DNA from: Brevibacterium sp. RIT 803
GTDB taxonomy: Bacteria; Actinomycetota; Actinomycetes; Actinomycetales; Brevibacteriaceae
Direction of reading: 5' to 3'
DNA: 64,000 nt
Assembly (NCBI RefSeq): GCF_016892625.1
Contig: NZ_JAFEMW010000005.1
Span: 372,001-436,000 of the forward strand
The notes beneath the pieces were generated by a model. That model was not told where the DNA came from. It ran no database searches and worked only from the letters and a program-made list of their open reading frames with translations. Below are positions 16,948 through 25,495 of the stretch, piece by piece; the stretch's first letter is position 1; every line of letters starts with the position of its first letter. A program made the translations under genes and the position numbers.

Positions 16948-18605
16948 AGCGCGCGTGGCCCGTTCATCAGCTTGCCGGGGTTCATGATGCCCTCCGGATC
17001 CACCTCGGCCTTCGCTGCGCGCAGCATCCGCAGCCACAGCTCGCCGGTCTCCCGAGGCAGCCAAGGTGCATGGTCCGCTCCGGCGGCATGGTGGTGGGTG
17101 ATCGTTCCGCCGTTGTCGACCATGGCATTGCCCGCGGCCGTCTTCAGCGCCTTCCACTGCTCCATCTCCTGCCCTTCCTGCTGTTGGGCGAAGACGGTGT
17201 AGTAGAGCGAGCACCCGGCGGTGTAGAGGTGCGATATGTGGCACAGCACCAGGGCCGGTGTGCCGCGATCGGCCATCGCCTTCTCGATGTCGGCCTTGAT
17301 CGTGTCGTGCAGAGACTCGATCCTGCTCCACGGCGCAGCCGTCTCCATCGTCTCGACGATGACGCCTTCGGTCATCAGCTGGTCGCGCAGGTACGGCGTC
17401 GAGAAGCGATGCTTCTCCCACTGGGTCTCGGGCGCACCTCCCATGGTGACGCCCTGATGCTTCCTGGCGATCGCACGTCCGCCTGCCCGGCGGGATTTCG
17501 CGTCCGCCTTGCGGCCGTCGTAACGCAGCACCAGCATGCACGGGGTCGTGACTCCTCGGGCGCGCAGAAAGGCGAGGAGGCCCTTGCGCTGGATGTCGCT
17601 GCCCAGCTGCGCGAGACCGAACGCCGTCTCGTTGAGGTCGGACAGACGAGCGATATCGGGGCGCAGGCCACTCTGTTCGATCTCGCGCAGCGCAGTCGCG
17701 CCCGAGTGGAAGTCGGGGAAGAACCAGGCATCCGGCAGTGTCGTCTCGGGCAGGCGCTTGATGCGCAGCGTGGCCTGGGTGATGATGCCCAACGTGCCCT
17801 CCGAGCCGACGAAGACTTGGCGCGGATTGGGCCCAGCTGCCGTGGCAGGAGTCGAGCGCAACTCGACCGGACCGCTCGGCGTCGAGCAGCGCAGACCGAA
17901 GACGTTGTCGTCGATACGACCGTAGCCGGTCGACTGCTGACCGGCCGACCGTGTCGCGACCCAACCGCCGACGGTGCTGAACTCGAACGATTGGGGGAAG
18001 TGGCCGAGCGTGAAGCCGCTGGCCTGCAGCTTCTCCTCGAGATCGGGGCCGAAGACACCGGCCTGCACGGTCGCCGTCAGCGACTCCTCGTCGATGTCGA
18101 GGATCTGGTCAAGGCGGGCCAGACTGATGCAGACGCAGCTGCGGAAGCCCGGGCGAAATGCATCGATGCCGGCGACGACGCTGGTGCCCCCGCCGAAGGG
18201 GACGACCGCGATGCCTTCCTGCGCACAGAAGGCCAGCAGTGCGTCAACCTCGGCGTGGGATGCCGGGTAGAGCACGATGTCCGGGGCGAACGGCAAATCT
18301 GCGCTGCGCAGACGCAGCAGGTCGGGCAGGCTGCGTCCAGCAGCATGGGAGACGCGGGTCGCGTGATCGTCACGGACGAACTCGGCGCCCAGCAGCTCCT
18401 CGAAGCGAGTGCGCGCGTCATCTGGGAGGTCAGCATCGGGCAGTTGGACGGCGTCGAGTTCGACCGGTGGGTTGTTGACGCCTTGGGGCCAGCCGCAGTT
18501 CTTGGTCAGCATCTTCTTGGCTCCGGGTTTGATCGGGCCGTCGTTGCCGTCCTCCCCCCAGCCCCACCAGCGCATGCGCGGTTGTGTCTTGTCCATGAGG
18601 GTCAT
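16944..18605 (-). CDS. FAD-linked oxidase, alkylglycerone-phosphate (alkyl-DHAP) synthase-like
   Basis: 553 residues from ATG 18605 (ATGA overlap with the glpD stop; AGGAAGAAGG just upstream). It is a vanillyl-alcohol-oxidase/FAD_binding_4 protein. The N-terminal WWGWGEDG motif, the PFGGGTSVVAG flavin loop, FSTVGGWVATRSAGQQSTGYG, and the C-terminal GGTITHHHAAGADHAPWL match the alkyl-DHAP synthase subfamily, whose His cluster is catalytic. True alkyl-DHAP synthases swap the acyl chain of acyl-DHAP for a fatty alcohol; actinobacterial members are mostly uncharacterised. Placement between glpD (makes DHAP) and a DAG-kinase-like protein supports a glyceride-ether or glycerophosphate role. Confidence 0.88.
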   Translation of the reverse strand: MTLMDKTQPRMRWWGWGEDGNDGPIKPGAKKMLTKNCGWPQGVNNPPVELDAVQLPDADLPDDARTRFEELLGAEFVRDDHATRVSHAAGRSLPDLLRLRSADLPFAPDIVLYPASHAEVDALLAFCAQEGIAVVPFGGGTSVVAGIDAFRPGFRSCVCISLARLDQILDIDEESLTATVQAGVFGPDLEEKLQASGFTLGHFPQSFEFSTVGGWVATRSAGQQSTGYGRIDDNVFGLRCSTPSGPVELRSTPATAAGPNPRQVFVGSEGTLGIITQATLRIKRLPETTLPDAWFFPDFHSGATALREIEQSGLRPDIARLSDLNETAFGLAQLGSDIQRKGLLAFLRARGVTTPCMLVLRYDGRKADAKSRRAGGRAIARKHQGVTMGGAPETQWEKHRFSTPYLRDQLMTEGVIVETMETAAPWSRIESLHDTIKADIEKAMADRGTPALVLCHISHLYTAGCSLYYTVFAQQQEGQEMEQWKALKTAAGNAMVDNGGTITHHHAAGADHAPWLPRETGELWLRMLRAAKAEVDPEGIMNPGKLMNGPRAL

Positions 18606-20155
18606 CCTTCTTCCTCTGTGGTTTCGTTCAGTTCTGGAGCATGTCTGCGCACTGCGGCGGCAAGGTCGCCGCGGTCGGCGTCGACGAGTCCCCACCGGGT
18701 CCGCCGGTCGATCACGTCCTCGACGGTGATGGCGAGTTCATGTTCGACGGCGAAGCGGATCTCCGCACCGGTGAATGGGATCCCCGACCTCACCGGTTCG
18801 TTCAGCTCAGGATCGTCGACGCCGTATGCGGCCACCGTTTCGGCGTCGGTGCCGTAGCGCTGGACCAAGTGCTCCGGCAGGCCGGGCCTCGGAGTACCGG
18901 CACCGACGAGGCTGAGCATCGTGGTGCTGCAGGGCCGAGCTTTCAGCCCTCCGGCCTCGACCACCGCGTCGACGGCATCTTCGGCCATTCGTCGGTACCC
19001 CGTGAGTTTGCCTCCGACGATCGCGAGGGCGCCGGTGCGCGGATCGCGCAGCAGCGCGTGCTTACGCGACAGGTCTGCGCTGGAGTTGCCCTTGCTTTTG
19101 AGCAGCGGCCGGAAGCCGGCGTAGCTGCCGACGATGTCGTCGGAGGTGAGAGGATTCTGCAGAACGGCGTTGATGGTCTCGAGCAGGAAGGCCCGCTCGT
19201 CCTCGTCCGGGCGGGCTCGCTCGGGGATCGGCCCGTTGTGCGGGTCGTCGGTCAGGCCGATCATGACGAGGCCATCGTGCCACGGCACCGCGAACACGAA
19301 TCTGCCGAAGTGGCCGGGCACCGGGGCCGTGATCGCGGCGGTCGGCGACCCGATGCGCTCGGCCCGGACCAGCAGGTGGGAGCCTTTGCTCGGGGCGAGT
19401 TCGACGTCGTCTGAGAGCGTATCGGCCCAGACTCCGGTGGCGTTGACGATCTGCTTCGCGCGGATCATGCGGCGGTCACCCGAGAGCTGATCGGTGACGT
19501 GGACCTGGCCGGACTCGATGCCGGTGGCGGCGGCATACGTGATGATGCGGGCACCATGGGCGGCAGCAGTACGGGCGAGGGCCACAACGAGTCGGGCGTC
19601 GTCGACGAGCTGACCGTCCCAGTTGAGCAGGCCGCCGCGCAAACCGGCCGTGGCGGTGGCCGGGGCGAGCTGAAGGACGTCTGCAGCGGACACTCGGCGA
19701 GGGTGGGGAAGCAGCGATTTGGGGGTGCGTGCCAGCATTCGCAGCACGTCACCGGCGAGGAAGCCGGCGCCGAGCATCGTGGCGTCCACGAGGCTGACCC
19801 CGGAGTGAAGCGGAAGGAGCATCTGCAGCGGCCGGATCAGATGTGGCGCAATCTGGCTCATCAGGTGGCCGCGCTCGACGGCAGATTCCCAGGCGATCGG
19901 GACGTCGCCCTTCGCCAGGTAGCGCAGACCGCCATGGGCGAGCTTCGAGCTCCAGCTGCTGGTGCCTGAGGCGAGGTCTCTGCGCTCGATGAGCACGACG
20001 CTCAGTCCACGGGCCGCGGCGTCGAGTGCGACGCCGACCCCGGTGAACCCGCCGCCGATCACGACGAGGTCGACGGGCACATCGGCGAGATCCGCGAGGT
20101 CCCGCTCACGCCGCGCGTCGTTGAGCGCGGCATCATGTGGGGTGTGTGAAGCCAC
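18602..20155 (-). CDS. glpD: glycerol-3-phosphate dehydrogenase, FAD-dependent
   Basis: 517 residues from GTG 20155 (AGAAAGG 7 nt upstream). The FAD-binding motif VVIGGGFTGVGVALDAAARGL is near the N-terminus, followed by ERRDLASGTSSWSSKLAHGGLRYL, a signature of GlpD. The C-terminal GlpA/GlpD helical domain is present. It oxidises sn-glycerol-3-phosphate to DHAP at the membrane. An upstream ATG at 20200 would place the N-terminus inside a 20-bp perfect palindrome, so the GTG is preferred. The operator suggests repression by the divergent TetR protein. Confidence 0.94.
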   Translation of the reverse strand: MASHTPHDAALNDARRERDLADLADVPVDLVVIGGGFTGVGVALDAAARGLSVVLIERRDLASGTSSWSSKLAHGGLRYLAKGDVPIAWESAVERGHLMSQIAPHLIRPLQMLLPLHSGVSLVDATMLGAGFLAGDVLRMLARTPKSLLPHPRRVSAADVLQLAPATATAGLRGGLLNWDGQLVDDARLVVALARTAAAHGARIITYAAATGIESGQVHVTDQLSGDRRMIRAKQIVNATGVWADTLSDDVELAPSKGSHLLVRAERIGSPTAAITAPVPGHFGRFVFAVPWHDGLVMIGLTDDPHNGPIPERARPDEDERAFLLETINAVLQNPLTSDDIVGSYAGFRPLLKSKGNSSADLSRKHALLRDPRTGALAIVGGKLTGYRRMAEDAVDAVVEAGGLKARPCSTTMLSLVGAGTPRPGLPEHLVQRYGTDAETVAAYGVDDPELNEPVRSGIPFTGAEIRFAVEHELAITVEDVIDRRTRWGLVDADRGDLAAAVRRHAPELNETTEEEG

Positions 20156-20166
20156 TTTCGGCCTTT

Positions 20167-20186
20167 CTGGTACGAAGTCGTACCAG
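20167..20186. promoter_or_regulatory. 20-bp perfect palindrome, TetR operator for the glpD operon
   Basis: CTGGTACGAAGTCGTACCAG: arms CTGGTACGA and TCGTACCAG are exact complements around a 2-nt centre. It lies 12 nt upstream of the glpD GTG start and just before the -35 hexamer of the divergent TetR gene. Confidence 0.75.
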
Positions 20187-20187
20187 T

Positions 20188-20216
20188 TTGCATTCCTCAC
20201 GCTTTGTTGTCAAGAT
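20188..20216 (+). promoter_or_regulatory. promoter of the TetR gene with leaderless GTG start
   Basis: TTGCAT (20188-20193), a 17-nt spacer and CAAGAT (20211-20216). The GTG start at 20223 is 6 nt further on, at the predicted transcription start, and no Shine-Dalgarno is present. The -35 abuts the 20-bp operator. Confidence 0.45.
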
Positions 20217-20222
20217 CACACT

Positions 20223-20852
20223 GTGAGTGATCAGGGACGACCGTATGCGGGTGCGAGCCGCGAGGAGCGTGAGTACGCCCGCCGTGAGCAGCTCGTCGCG
20301 GCCGGGATCTCGCTCTTCGGCACTCAGGGCTATCGCGCAGCAACAGTTGGCGCGGTCTGTCAGGAGGCCGGTCTCAACAAGCGCTACTTCTACGAGTCGT
20401 TCGCCACCCTGGAGGACCTCCTCTGCGAGGTCTACGAGCGGGTGGTCGCGGACCTGCGCGGCTCAGTCCTCGCCGGTGGCGGAGACGACCCATCGAGGGT
20501 GCTGCACGGGTTCATGGCCGGATTTCTGACCTGGGCGCAGGCCAACCCGGTGATGGCACGAGTCCACCTCTTCGAGGTCCTGGGGGTCAGTGAGCGCGTC
20601 GACGAGCTGTACCGTTCACACGGGCGGACAATCGGTGACGAACTCGCCAGTCGACTGTCCGCGACAGTAACCGGCCCTCAGCTCACCGCAGGCCAGCAGC
20701 GGGTCCTCGGCGACGTGCTCATCGGGGCCGGCTTGCAGATGGCCGTCGACTGGGTCATCAGCGAATATCAGCCCCCACGCGATGAGCTGCTCAACGAGAT
20801 CGACGCGACCTTGGGGTGGGTCCTGGCAGCCGGACTGGCAGCACTGGGCTGA
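20223..20852 (+). CDS. TetR/AcrR-family transcriptional regulator
   Basis: 209 residues from GTG 20223. The HTH is clear: ARREQLVAAGISLFGTQGYRAATVGAVCQEAGLNKRYFYESFATLEDLL. The C-terminal domain has a WAQANPVMARVHLFEVLG stretch found in fatty-acid or lipid-responsive TetR proteins, which is suggestive only. It is divergent from glpD with a 20-bp palindrome between, and probably represses the glpD / alkyl-DHAP-synthase-like / lipid-kinase operon and itself. The open frame continues upstream but through the operator and promoter. Confidence 0.9.
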   Translation: MSDQGRPYAGASREEREYARREQLVAAGISLFGTQGYRAATVGAVCQEAGLNKRYFYESFATLEDLLCEVYERVVADLRGSVLAGGGDDPSRVLHGFMAGFLTWAQANPVMARVHLFEVLGVSERVDELYRSHGRTIGDELASRLSATVTGPQLTAGQQRVLGDVLIGAGLQMAVDWVISEYQPPRDELLNEIDATLGWVLAAGLAALG

Positions 20853-20985
20853 GAGGTCGCTGACGGTCATCGAAGTGTCTGCGACATCGGGGCCGACGGA
20901 GTAGCGTGGGCGACAGACACGACTCGGTCTTCGCCGAGCAGAAGCCCCATCGTCTTGAGCGGAAGCCCGTCGACAGGAGAGCACA

Positions 20986-22500
20986 GTGAACGCCAACCTC
21001 ATCATCTTCGGTGCCGCAGGAGACCTTGCCGGGCGGTTTCTGCTTCCGGCACTGGCGGAGCTCGCCGCCATCGAAGCATTGCCGAATGATTTCTCACTCA
21101 CGGCTTCGGCGACTTCGGAGATGACGAACGAGGCGTACCGCGACCACGCCGAGGAAAAGCTGAACGAGCACGGTGCCGACTATCCAGAGGCTGCTCGCAG
21201 CTGGATCCTCGACCGGACGCAGTACAGGACGACGGATGTCACCGACGCTGCCGACATGGCCGATCTCATCGACACGGCAGGCCCTGACCAGAATTCGCCG
21301 GTCACCGTCTATCTCGCTCTGCCTACCGGTCTCATGCCCGATGCGCTGCGAGCCCTGGCCGCTGCGGACCTTCCGGCAGGCAGTCGGATCGCGATGGAGA
21401 AGCCCTTCGGGGCGGACCTCACCGGCGCACGGGAACTGGACAACCTCCTCGGCGAGCTCTTCGGTGACGATGCCGCGGAGATCGTCTTCAACGTCGACCA
21501 TGCGCTCGGGATGGCTCCGCTGCAGGCGATGCTGCCGCTGCGGTTCTCCAACCCGCTGCCCGAGGCCGTCTGGAACAGTGAGCACATCGAAGAGGTCCGA
21601 CTGCTGTGGGATGAAGCCATCGCGCTCGAAGGGCGCGCCCGGTTCTACGACAGCACGGGAGCGCTCAAGGACGTCCTGCAGAACCACCTGATGCAGGTGC
21701 TCACGATGAGTGCCATGGAGCGGCCAGAGGGAATCGAATCAGGGTGGCCGAGCGCCGCAGAACTGCGAGCTCGCAAGACGGAGGTTCTGTCCGCCGTTCG
21801 GCCGCTGTCGGCCGCTGACGTCCTGACCTCCACCCGCCGGGCTCGATACACGGCAGGAACCCTCGCCGATGAGCCGGAAGCCGCGGGGAAGAAGGTGCCC
21901 GACTACATCGCCGAGGACGGTGTCGACGGCGATGGCGATACCGAGACCTTCGCCGAGGTTGTCCTGAATATCGATTCGCCGCGCTGGGCGGGCACCCGGT
22001 TCCGACTGCGCACGGCAAAGGCGCTCGATCGCACGCGCAAGGGCATCGAGATCCTGTTCCGGCCGGTCGGTGCCGCCCAACAGGGTGCACGGCTGTGGAT
22101 CGGCCTCGACGGACCATTCGACGTCGAGCTCGGTCTCAATACGAGCAGCTCCCGCGACCGGCTGGCGTCGATGAGCCTGATCGGTGAGCAGCCGCGGCCG
22201 GATTTCTCCCCGTACGGGCACGTACTCAAGGACGTTCTCGAAGGCGAGTCGGATCTGGCGGCAGGGCAGGAGGAATCGACGATAGCCTGGCAGATCCTGA
22301 CCCCGGTCCTCGAGGCGTGGAAGGCGGGTGCGGTGCCGATGGAAGACTATCGTGCAGGCAGCCCCGGCCCGGACTCGAAGCCCCCGGCCGGGCCGGAGCA
22401 GGAACGAGACGCGGAGCCGCCGTCGGACTCACTGCCGCAGCCCGGGGCGAAGCCGCCATCGAACTCACGGCAGCGGCCCGATGTGAGGGGGCGGTCATGA
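20986..22500 (+). CDS. zwf: glucose-6-phosphate dehydrogenase family protein, variant active site
   Basis: 504 residues from GTG 20986 (AGGAGAG upstream). The NAD(P) loop IFGAAGDLAGRFLLPAL, EKPFG at ~138-142 and YDSTGALKDVLQNHLMQ (catalytic-base His at ~234) place it in the G6PDH family. The phosphate-binding motif usually written RIDHYLGKE reads NVDHALGMA (~169-177): Asp and His are kept, but the lysine is methionine. The last ~45 residues are a Pro/Ser-rich tail. The stop overlaps the start of an SMP-30 lactonase gene (ATGA), so the pair looks like an aldose-phosphate or sugar oxidation plus lactone hydrolysis module. The substrate may not be glucose 6-phosphate. Confidence 0.82.
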   Translation: MNANLIIFGAAGDLAGRFLLPALAELAAIEALPNDFSLTASATSEMTNEAYRDHAEEKLNEHGADYPEAARSWILDRTQYRTTDVTDAADMADLIDTAGPDQNSPVTVYLALPTGLMPDALRALAAADLPAGSRIAMEKPFGADLTGARELDNLLGELFGDDAAEIVFNVDHALGMAPLQAMLPLRFSNPLPEAVWNSEHIEEVRLLWDEAIALEGRARFYDSTGALKDVLQNHLMQVLTMSAMERPEGIESGWPSAAELRARKTEVLSAVRPLSAADVLTSTRRARYTAGTLADEPEAAGKKVPDYIAEDGVDGDGDTETFAEVVLNIDSPRWAGTRFRLRTAKALDRTRKGIEILFRPVGAAQQGARLWIGLDGPFDVELGLNTSSSRDRLASMSLIGEQPRPDFSPYGHVLKDVLEGESDLAAGQEESTIAWQILTPVLEAWKAGAVPMEDYRAGSPGPDSKPPAGPEQERDAEPPSDSLPQPGAKPPSNSRQRPDVRGRS

Positions 22501-23339
22501 GAGCCGAGCAGATCACCGATCCGATCGCCTACCATGGCGAAGGCCCAGCATGGTCACCGTCATGGGGCGGTCTGCGCTGGGTCGACATGCTCGCCGGGGA
22601 TATCCTGACGCTGCGTGATGAGCGGGTCGACCGCAGACATATCAGCGAGGTCGTCGCAGCCCTCCGCCCTCGCCGAGGCGGTGGCGCGGTCCTCGGACTC
22701 GAGCGCGGATTCGCCCTTGAGTCTCCCGAGGGGCACATCACCGCCCTACCTGAAGTGTGGACCCAGTCGGACATCCGGATGAACGAGGGCGGCTGTGACC
22801 CGGAGGGAAACTTCTGGTGCGGATCGATGGCCTATGACCAGAGCCCCGGTGCGGCCTCGCTCTATCGGCTCAGCCCCGAGGGGCGAGTCGACGTCATGCT
22901 CGAGGGCGTGACCATCTCCAACGGCCTCGAATGGAGTCACGACGGTTCGCTCGCCTACTACAACGACACACCTACGGGCCAGATTGCCGTCTTCGACTTC
23001 GATCCCGATAGGGGACTGCGCAACCCTCGGGCCCTCGTCGAACTCCCTGACGGCGGCCGTCCCGATGGGCTCACCGTCGACAGCGAGGGCTGCGTGTGGG
23101 CGGCTGTGGTCAACAGAGGAGCGGTTCACCGCTACCGACCCGACGGCACCCTGGACGGAACCGTCGAGGTCGGCGCCGGCAAAGTCACAGCCTGCGCCTT
23201 CGGTGGCGACAACCTCGATCGGCTCTTCATCACCACGTCGCAGGAGAATGTGGACACCGCGGCAGATCCGCTGGCGGGTGCCCTGTTCGTCGCCGAGGTG
23301 GGCGTGACCGGAATGCCGCTGCGCGAGTTCGCGGGATAG
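22497..23339 (+). CDS. SMP-30/gluconolactonase/LRE family lactonase
   Basis: 280 residues from ATG 22497, overlapping the dehydrogenase stop. It is a six-bladed propeller of the SMP-30 type. The metal-ligand Glu is in HGEGPAW, the Asn in the TISNGLEW segment, and the Asp in GRPDGLTVDSEG; RMNEGGCDPEGNFWCGSM is the substrate-side strand. Family enzymes hydrolyse aldonolactones. Translational coupling to the G6PDH-like gene suggests it opens the lactone that enzyme makes. The gene ends convergently 50 nt from the TetR gene; that gap repeats TCTCAGGCCTCG twice. Confidence 0.88.
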   Translation: MRAEQITDPIAYHGEGPAWSPSWGGLRWVDMLAGDILTLRDERVDRRHISEVVAALRPRRGGGAVLGLERGFALESPEGHITALPEVWTQSDIRMNEGGCDPEGNFWCGSMAYDQSPGAASLYRLSPEGRVDVMLEGVTISNGLEWSHDGSLAYYNDTPTGQIAVFDFDPDRGLRNPRALVELPDGGRPDGLTVDSEGCVWAAVVNRGAVHRYRPDGTLDGTVEVGAGKVTACAFGGDNLDRLFITTSQENVDTAADPLAGALFVAEVGVTGMPLREFAG

Positions 23340-23389
23340 GGGCTCTCAGGCCTCGGGATAGGGGCTGCGGCCGCAGGATAGGCCGACTC

Positions 23390-24052
23390 TCAGGCCTCGA
23401 GGCCGTTGAAGGCCATCGAGGTGACGGCCTCGGCGATGGTTTCAGGGTCGACGGGGTAGCTGGGGCGATACCACTCGGTGATGGAGTTGACCATGCCGAA
23501 GAGCAGACGGGTGATCAGACCCGGGGTGAAGTCCGAGCGCAGGCCGCCGTCCTCGATCGCCGCAGCGACGAGAACGCGTATCTTGTCGTCGATCTTCCGG
23601 CGCTGCTCGAGGGCTTCGCGCTCGACGTCCGAGTTTCCGCGCACGCGCAGCAGCAGGGTCACAGAGTGGTGGTATTCGATGAGGATGACGACGCTGGCGT
23701 GAACGGCGGCACGCAGGCGCTCGAGCGCGGTGAGGCCGGTGCGCTGGCGTTCGTCCTCGACCGCGGAGTCCAGGGCGCTGATGCCGCGGTTGATCGCCAG
23801 ATGCAGCAGCTCTTCCTTCGACTTCACGTGATGGTAGATCGCTGACTTGGTGATCCCGAGTTCACGCGCCACGGTGTCCATGGACGTGCCGTCATAGCCG
23901 CGCGAGACGAAGACCTCGGTGGCCTTGTTGATCAGAGTCTCCCGGTCATAGCCGGGCCGCCCGCGACGTGTGCGCTTGGGCGCTGAACCCACGGCTGCGC
24001 CGACACCTGAGTCAAGGTCAGGTGTCGGCGCAGGTGAAGTCGTTTTCGGCAT
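23390..24052 (-). CDS. paaR: TetR-family regulator, probable phenylacetate repressor
   Basis: 220 residues from ATG 24052. A 30-residue Pro/Ala-rich N-terminus precedes the HTH (RETLINKATEVFVSRGYDGTSMDTVARELGITKSAIYHHVKSKEELLHLAI). The C-terminal domain ends SITEWYRPSYPVDPETIAEAV. This matches the TetR_C_33-type proteins that regulate paa genes in actinobacteria. It lies 69 nt downstream of paaK on the same strand, in an apparent paaI-paaK-paaR operon. The 18-bp palindromes before paaZ, paaI and paaA are its likely sites. TAGACT lies 7 nt before the ATG, which would fit a secondary leaderless promoter. The gene symbol is by context. Confidence 0.82.
   Translation of the reverse strand: MPKTTSPAPTPDLDSGVGAAVGSAPKRTRRGRPGYDRETLINKATEVFVSRGYDGTSMDTVARELGITKSAIYHHVKSKEELLHLAINRGISALDSAVEDERQRTGLTALERLRAAVHASVVILIEYHHSVTLLLRVRGNSDVEREALEQRRKIDDKIRVLVAAAIEDGGLRSDFTPGLITRLLFGMVNSITEWYRPSYPVDPETIAEAVTSMAFNGLEA
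23996..24032. other. 15-bp perfect hairpin inside the 5' end of the TetR gene
   Basis: Arms TGCGCCGACACCTGA (23996-24010) and its exact complement (24018-24032) surround the 7-nt loop GTCAAGG. The structure falls in codons ~8-19, which encode the disordered N-terminus, and could form in either DNA strand or in the mRNA. Confidence 0.7.
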
Positions 24053-24121
24053 GCGCACCAGTCTAACCAGCCCGCAGCGCGGACGCCGCGTACGGCACCG
24101 CAGTCCACCGCCCGCGGGTGA

Positions 24122-25417
24122 TCATCTGAGACCCTCGCGGCGGTCGATGATGCGCTTGAGTTTGCCGACCGAGCGGGGCAGATCGCCGGGCTGGAGCACG
24201 GACACGGTCGATGAGACGCCCAGGCGCTCCTTGATCCGCGCGGCGACCAGACCGTTCAGACCGTCGAGCTCGACAGCTCCGACGCCTTCGCGGGACTCGA
24301 CCTCGACGGTGACCTCGTCCATGCGTCCGGGGCGGGTGAGCACCAACTGGAAGTGGGGGCTGAGGTGTTCGAACTCGAAGAGCACGGACTCGACATTGGC
24401 CGGGTAGACGTTGACTCCGCGGATGATGATGAGGTCATCGGAGCGGCCGGTGATGCGCGAGATGCGGCGGAAGTTCGGGTTCGCGGTGCCCGGCAGCAGG
24501 CTCGCCAGATCATGTGTGCGATAGCGGATGATCGGCAGCGCCTCCTTCGTCAGGGAGGTGAAGACCAGTTCGCCCTCCTCACCGTCGGGCAGGGCCTCGC
24601 CGGTGTAGGGGTCGACGATCTCCGGATAGAAGTGGTCCTCCCAGATCGTCGGGCCATCTTTGGTCTCCGCAGATTCGCAGGCGACGCCGGGGCCCATGAC
24701 CTCGGAGAGGCCGTAGATGTCGACGGCATTGATGTTGAAGGACTTCTCGATCTCCTTGCGCATCTCATCGGTCCACGGTTCGGCACCGCAGATCGCAGTC
24801 TGCAGGCTTGTGGTCGTGGGGTCGATGCCCTGCTTGTGGAACTCATCGAGGATCGTGAGCAGATAGGTCGGCGTGGCCGTGATGATGTCGGGCTTGAAGT
24901 CCTGGATCAGCTGCACCTGCCGCTGCGTCTGACCGCCGGAGATCGGGATGACGGTGAAGCCGTGGCGCTCGGCACCATGGACGCCCAGGCCGCCGGTGAA
25001 CAGTCCGTAGCCGTACGCGTTGTGCATCATCTGGCCGCGTCTGCCGCCTGCACCGAGGATTGAGCGGGCGATGAGGCTGCCCCACTTGTCGAGGTCACCC
25101 AGCGTGTATCCCACGACGGTCGGCAGCCCGGTCGTGCCCGAGGACGCGTGGATTCGAGCGACGTCTTCACGCGGAACGGCGAACATGCCGAATGGGTAGT
25201 TGTCGCGCAGGTCCTGCTTGTTCGTGAACGGCAGCTTCGCGATGTCGTCGAGACTCGTGATATCCGCGGGGGTGACGCCGAGATCGTCGAATGCCTTCCG
25301 GTAGAACGGCACCTTCTCGTAGACCTTCGTGACAGTGGACTTGAGGTTGGCGAGCTGGTCGGCGCGCAGCTCATCGAGGCTCATGCGCTGGCCGGCGTCG
25401 AGTTCAGTGGCAGTCAT
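24122..25417 (-). CDS. paaK: phenylacetate-CoA ligase
   Basis: 431 residues from ATG 25417 (AAGGAG upstream), normal PaaK length. The AMP-binding loop ASSGTTGLPTVVGYT is at ~100, YGLSEVMGPGVACE at ~240, and IRYRTHDLASLLPG, RISRITGRSDDLIIIRGVNVYP and the C-terminal lysine in SVGKLKRIIDRR are present. It activates phenylacetate to phenylacetyl-CoA with ATP, the entry step. It is the middle gene of the leftward paaI-paaK-TetR operon. Confidence 0.96.
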   Translation of the reverse strand: MTATELDAGQRMSLDELRADQLANLKSTVTKVYEKVPFYRKAFDDLGVTPADITSLDDIAKLPFTNKQDLRDNYPFGMFAVPREDVARIHASSGTTGLPTVVGYTLGDLDKWGSLIARSILGAGGRRGQMMHNAYGYGLFTGGLGVHGAERHGFTVIPISGGQTQRQVQLIQDFKPDIITATPTYLLTILDEFHKQGIDPTTTSLQTAICGAEPWTDEMRKEIEKSFNINAVDIYGLSEVMGPGVACESAETKDGPTIWEDHFYPEIVDPYTGEALPDGEEGELVFTSLTKEALPIIRYRTHDLASLLPGTANPNFRRISRITGRSDDLIIIRGVNVYPANVESVLFEFEHLSPHFQLVLTRPGRMDEVTVEVESREGVGAVELDGLNGLVAARIKERLGVSSTVSVLQPGDLPRSVGKLKRIIDRREGLR

Positions 25418-25495
25418 CGTTGTCTCCTTGGTCAATCCTGTTGTACTTCGCAATTCGTGGGGCGCCGAGGTGGGGCGTTGAGGTGGCGCGTCGGA

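Noticed and set aside
16948..17964. Upstream extension of the lipid kinase to 645 residues
   Set aside because: It lies in a wrong frame of the FAD oxidase gene; GTG 16947 is coupled to the oxidase stop.
17070..18857. 595-residue plus-strand open frame
   Set aside because: Antisense to the alkyl-DHAP-synthase-like gene, whose motifs are unambiguous; composition is that of a mirror frame.
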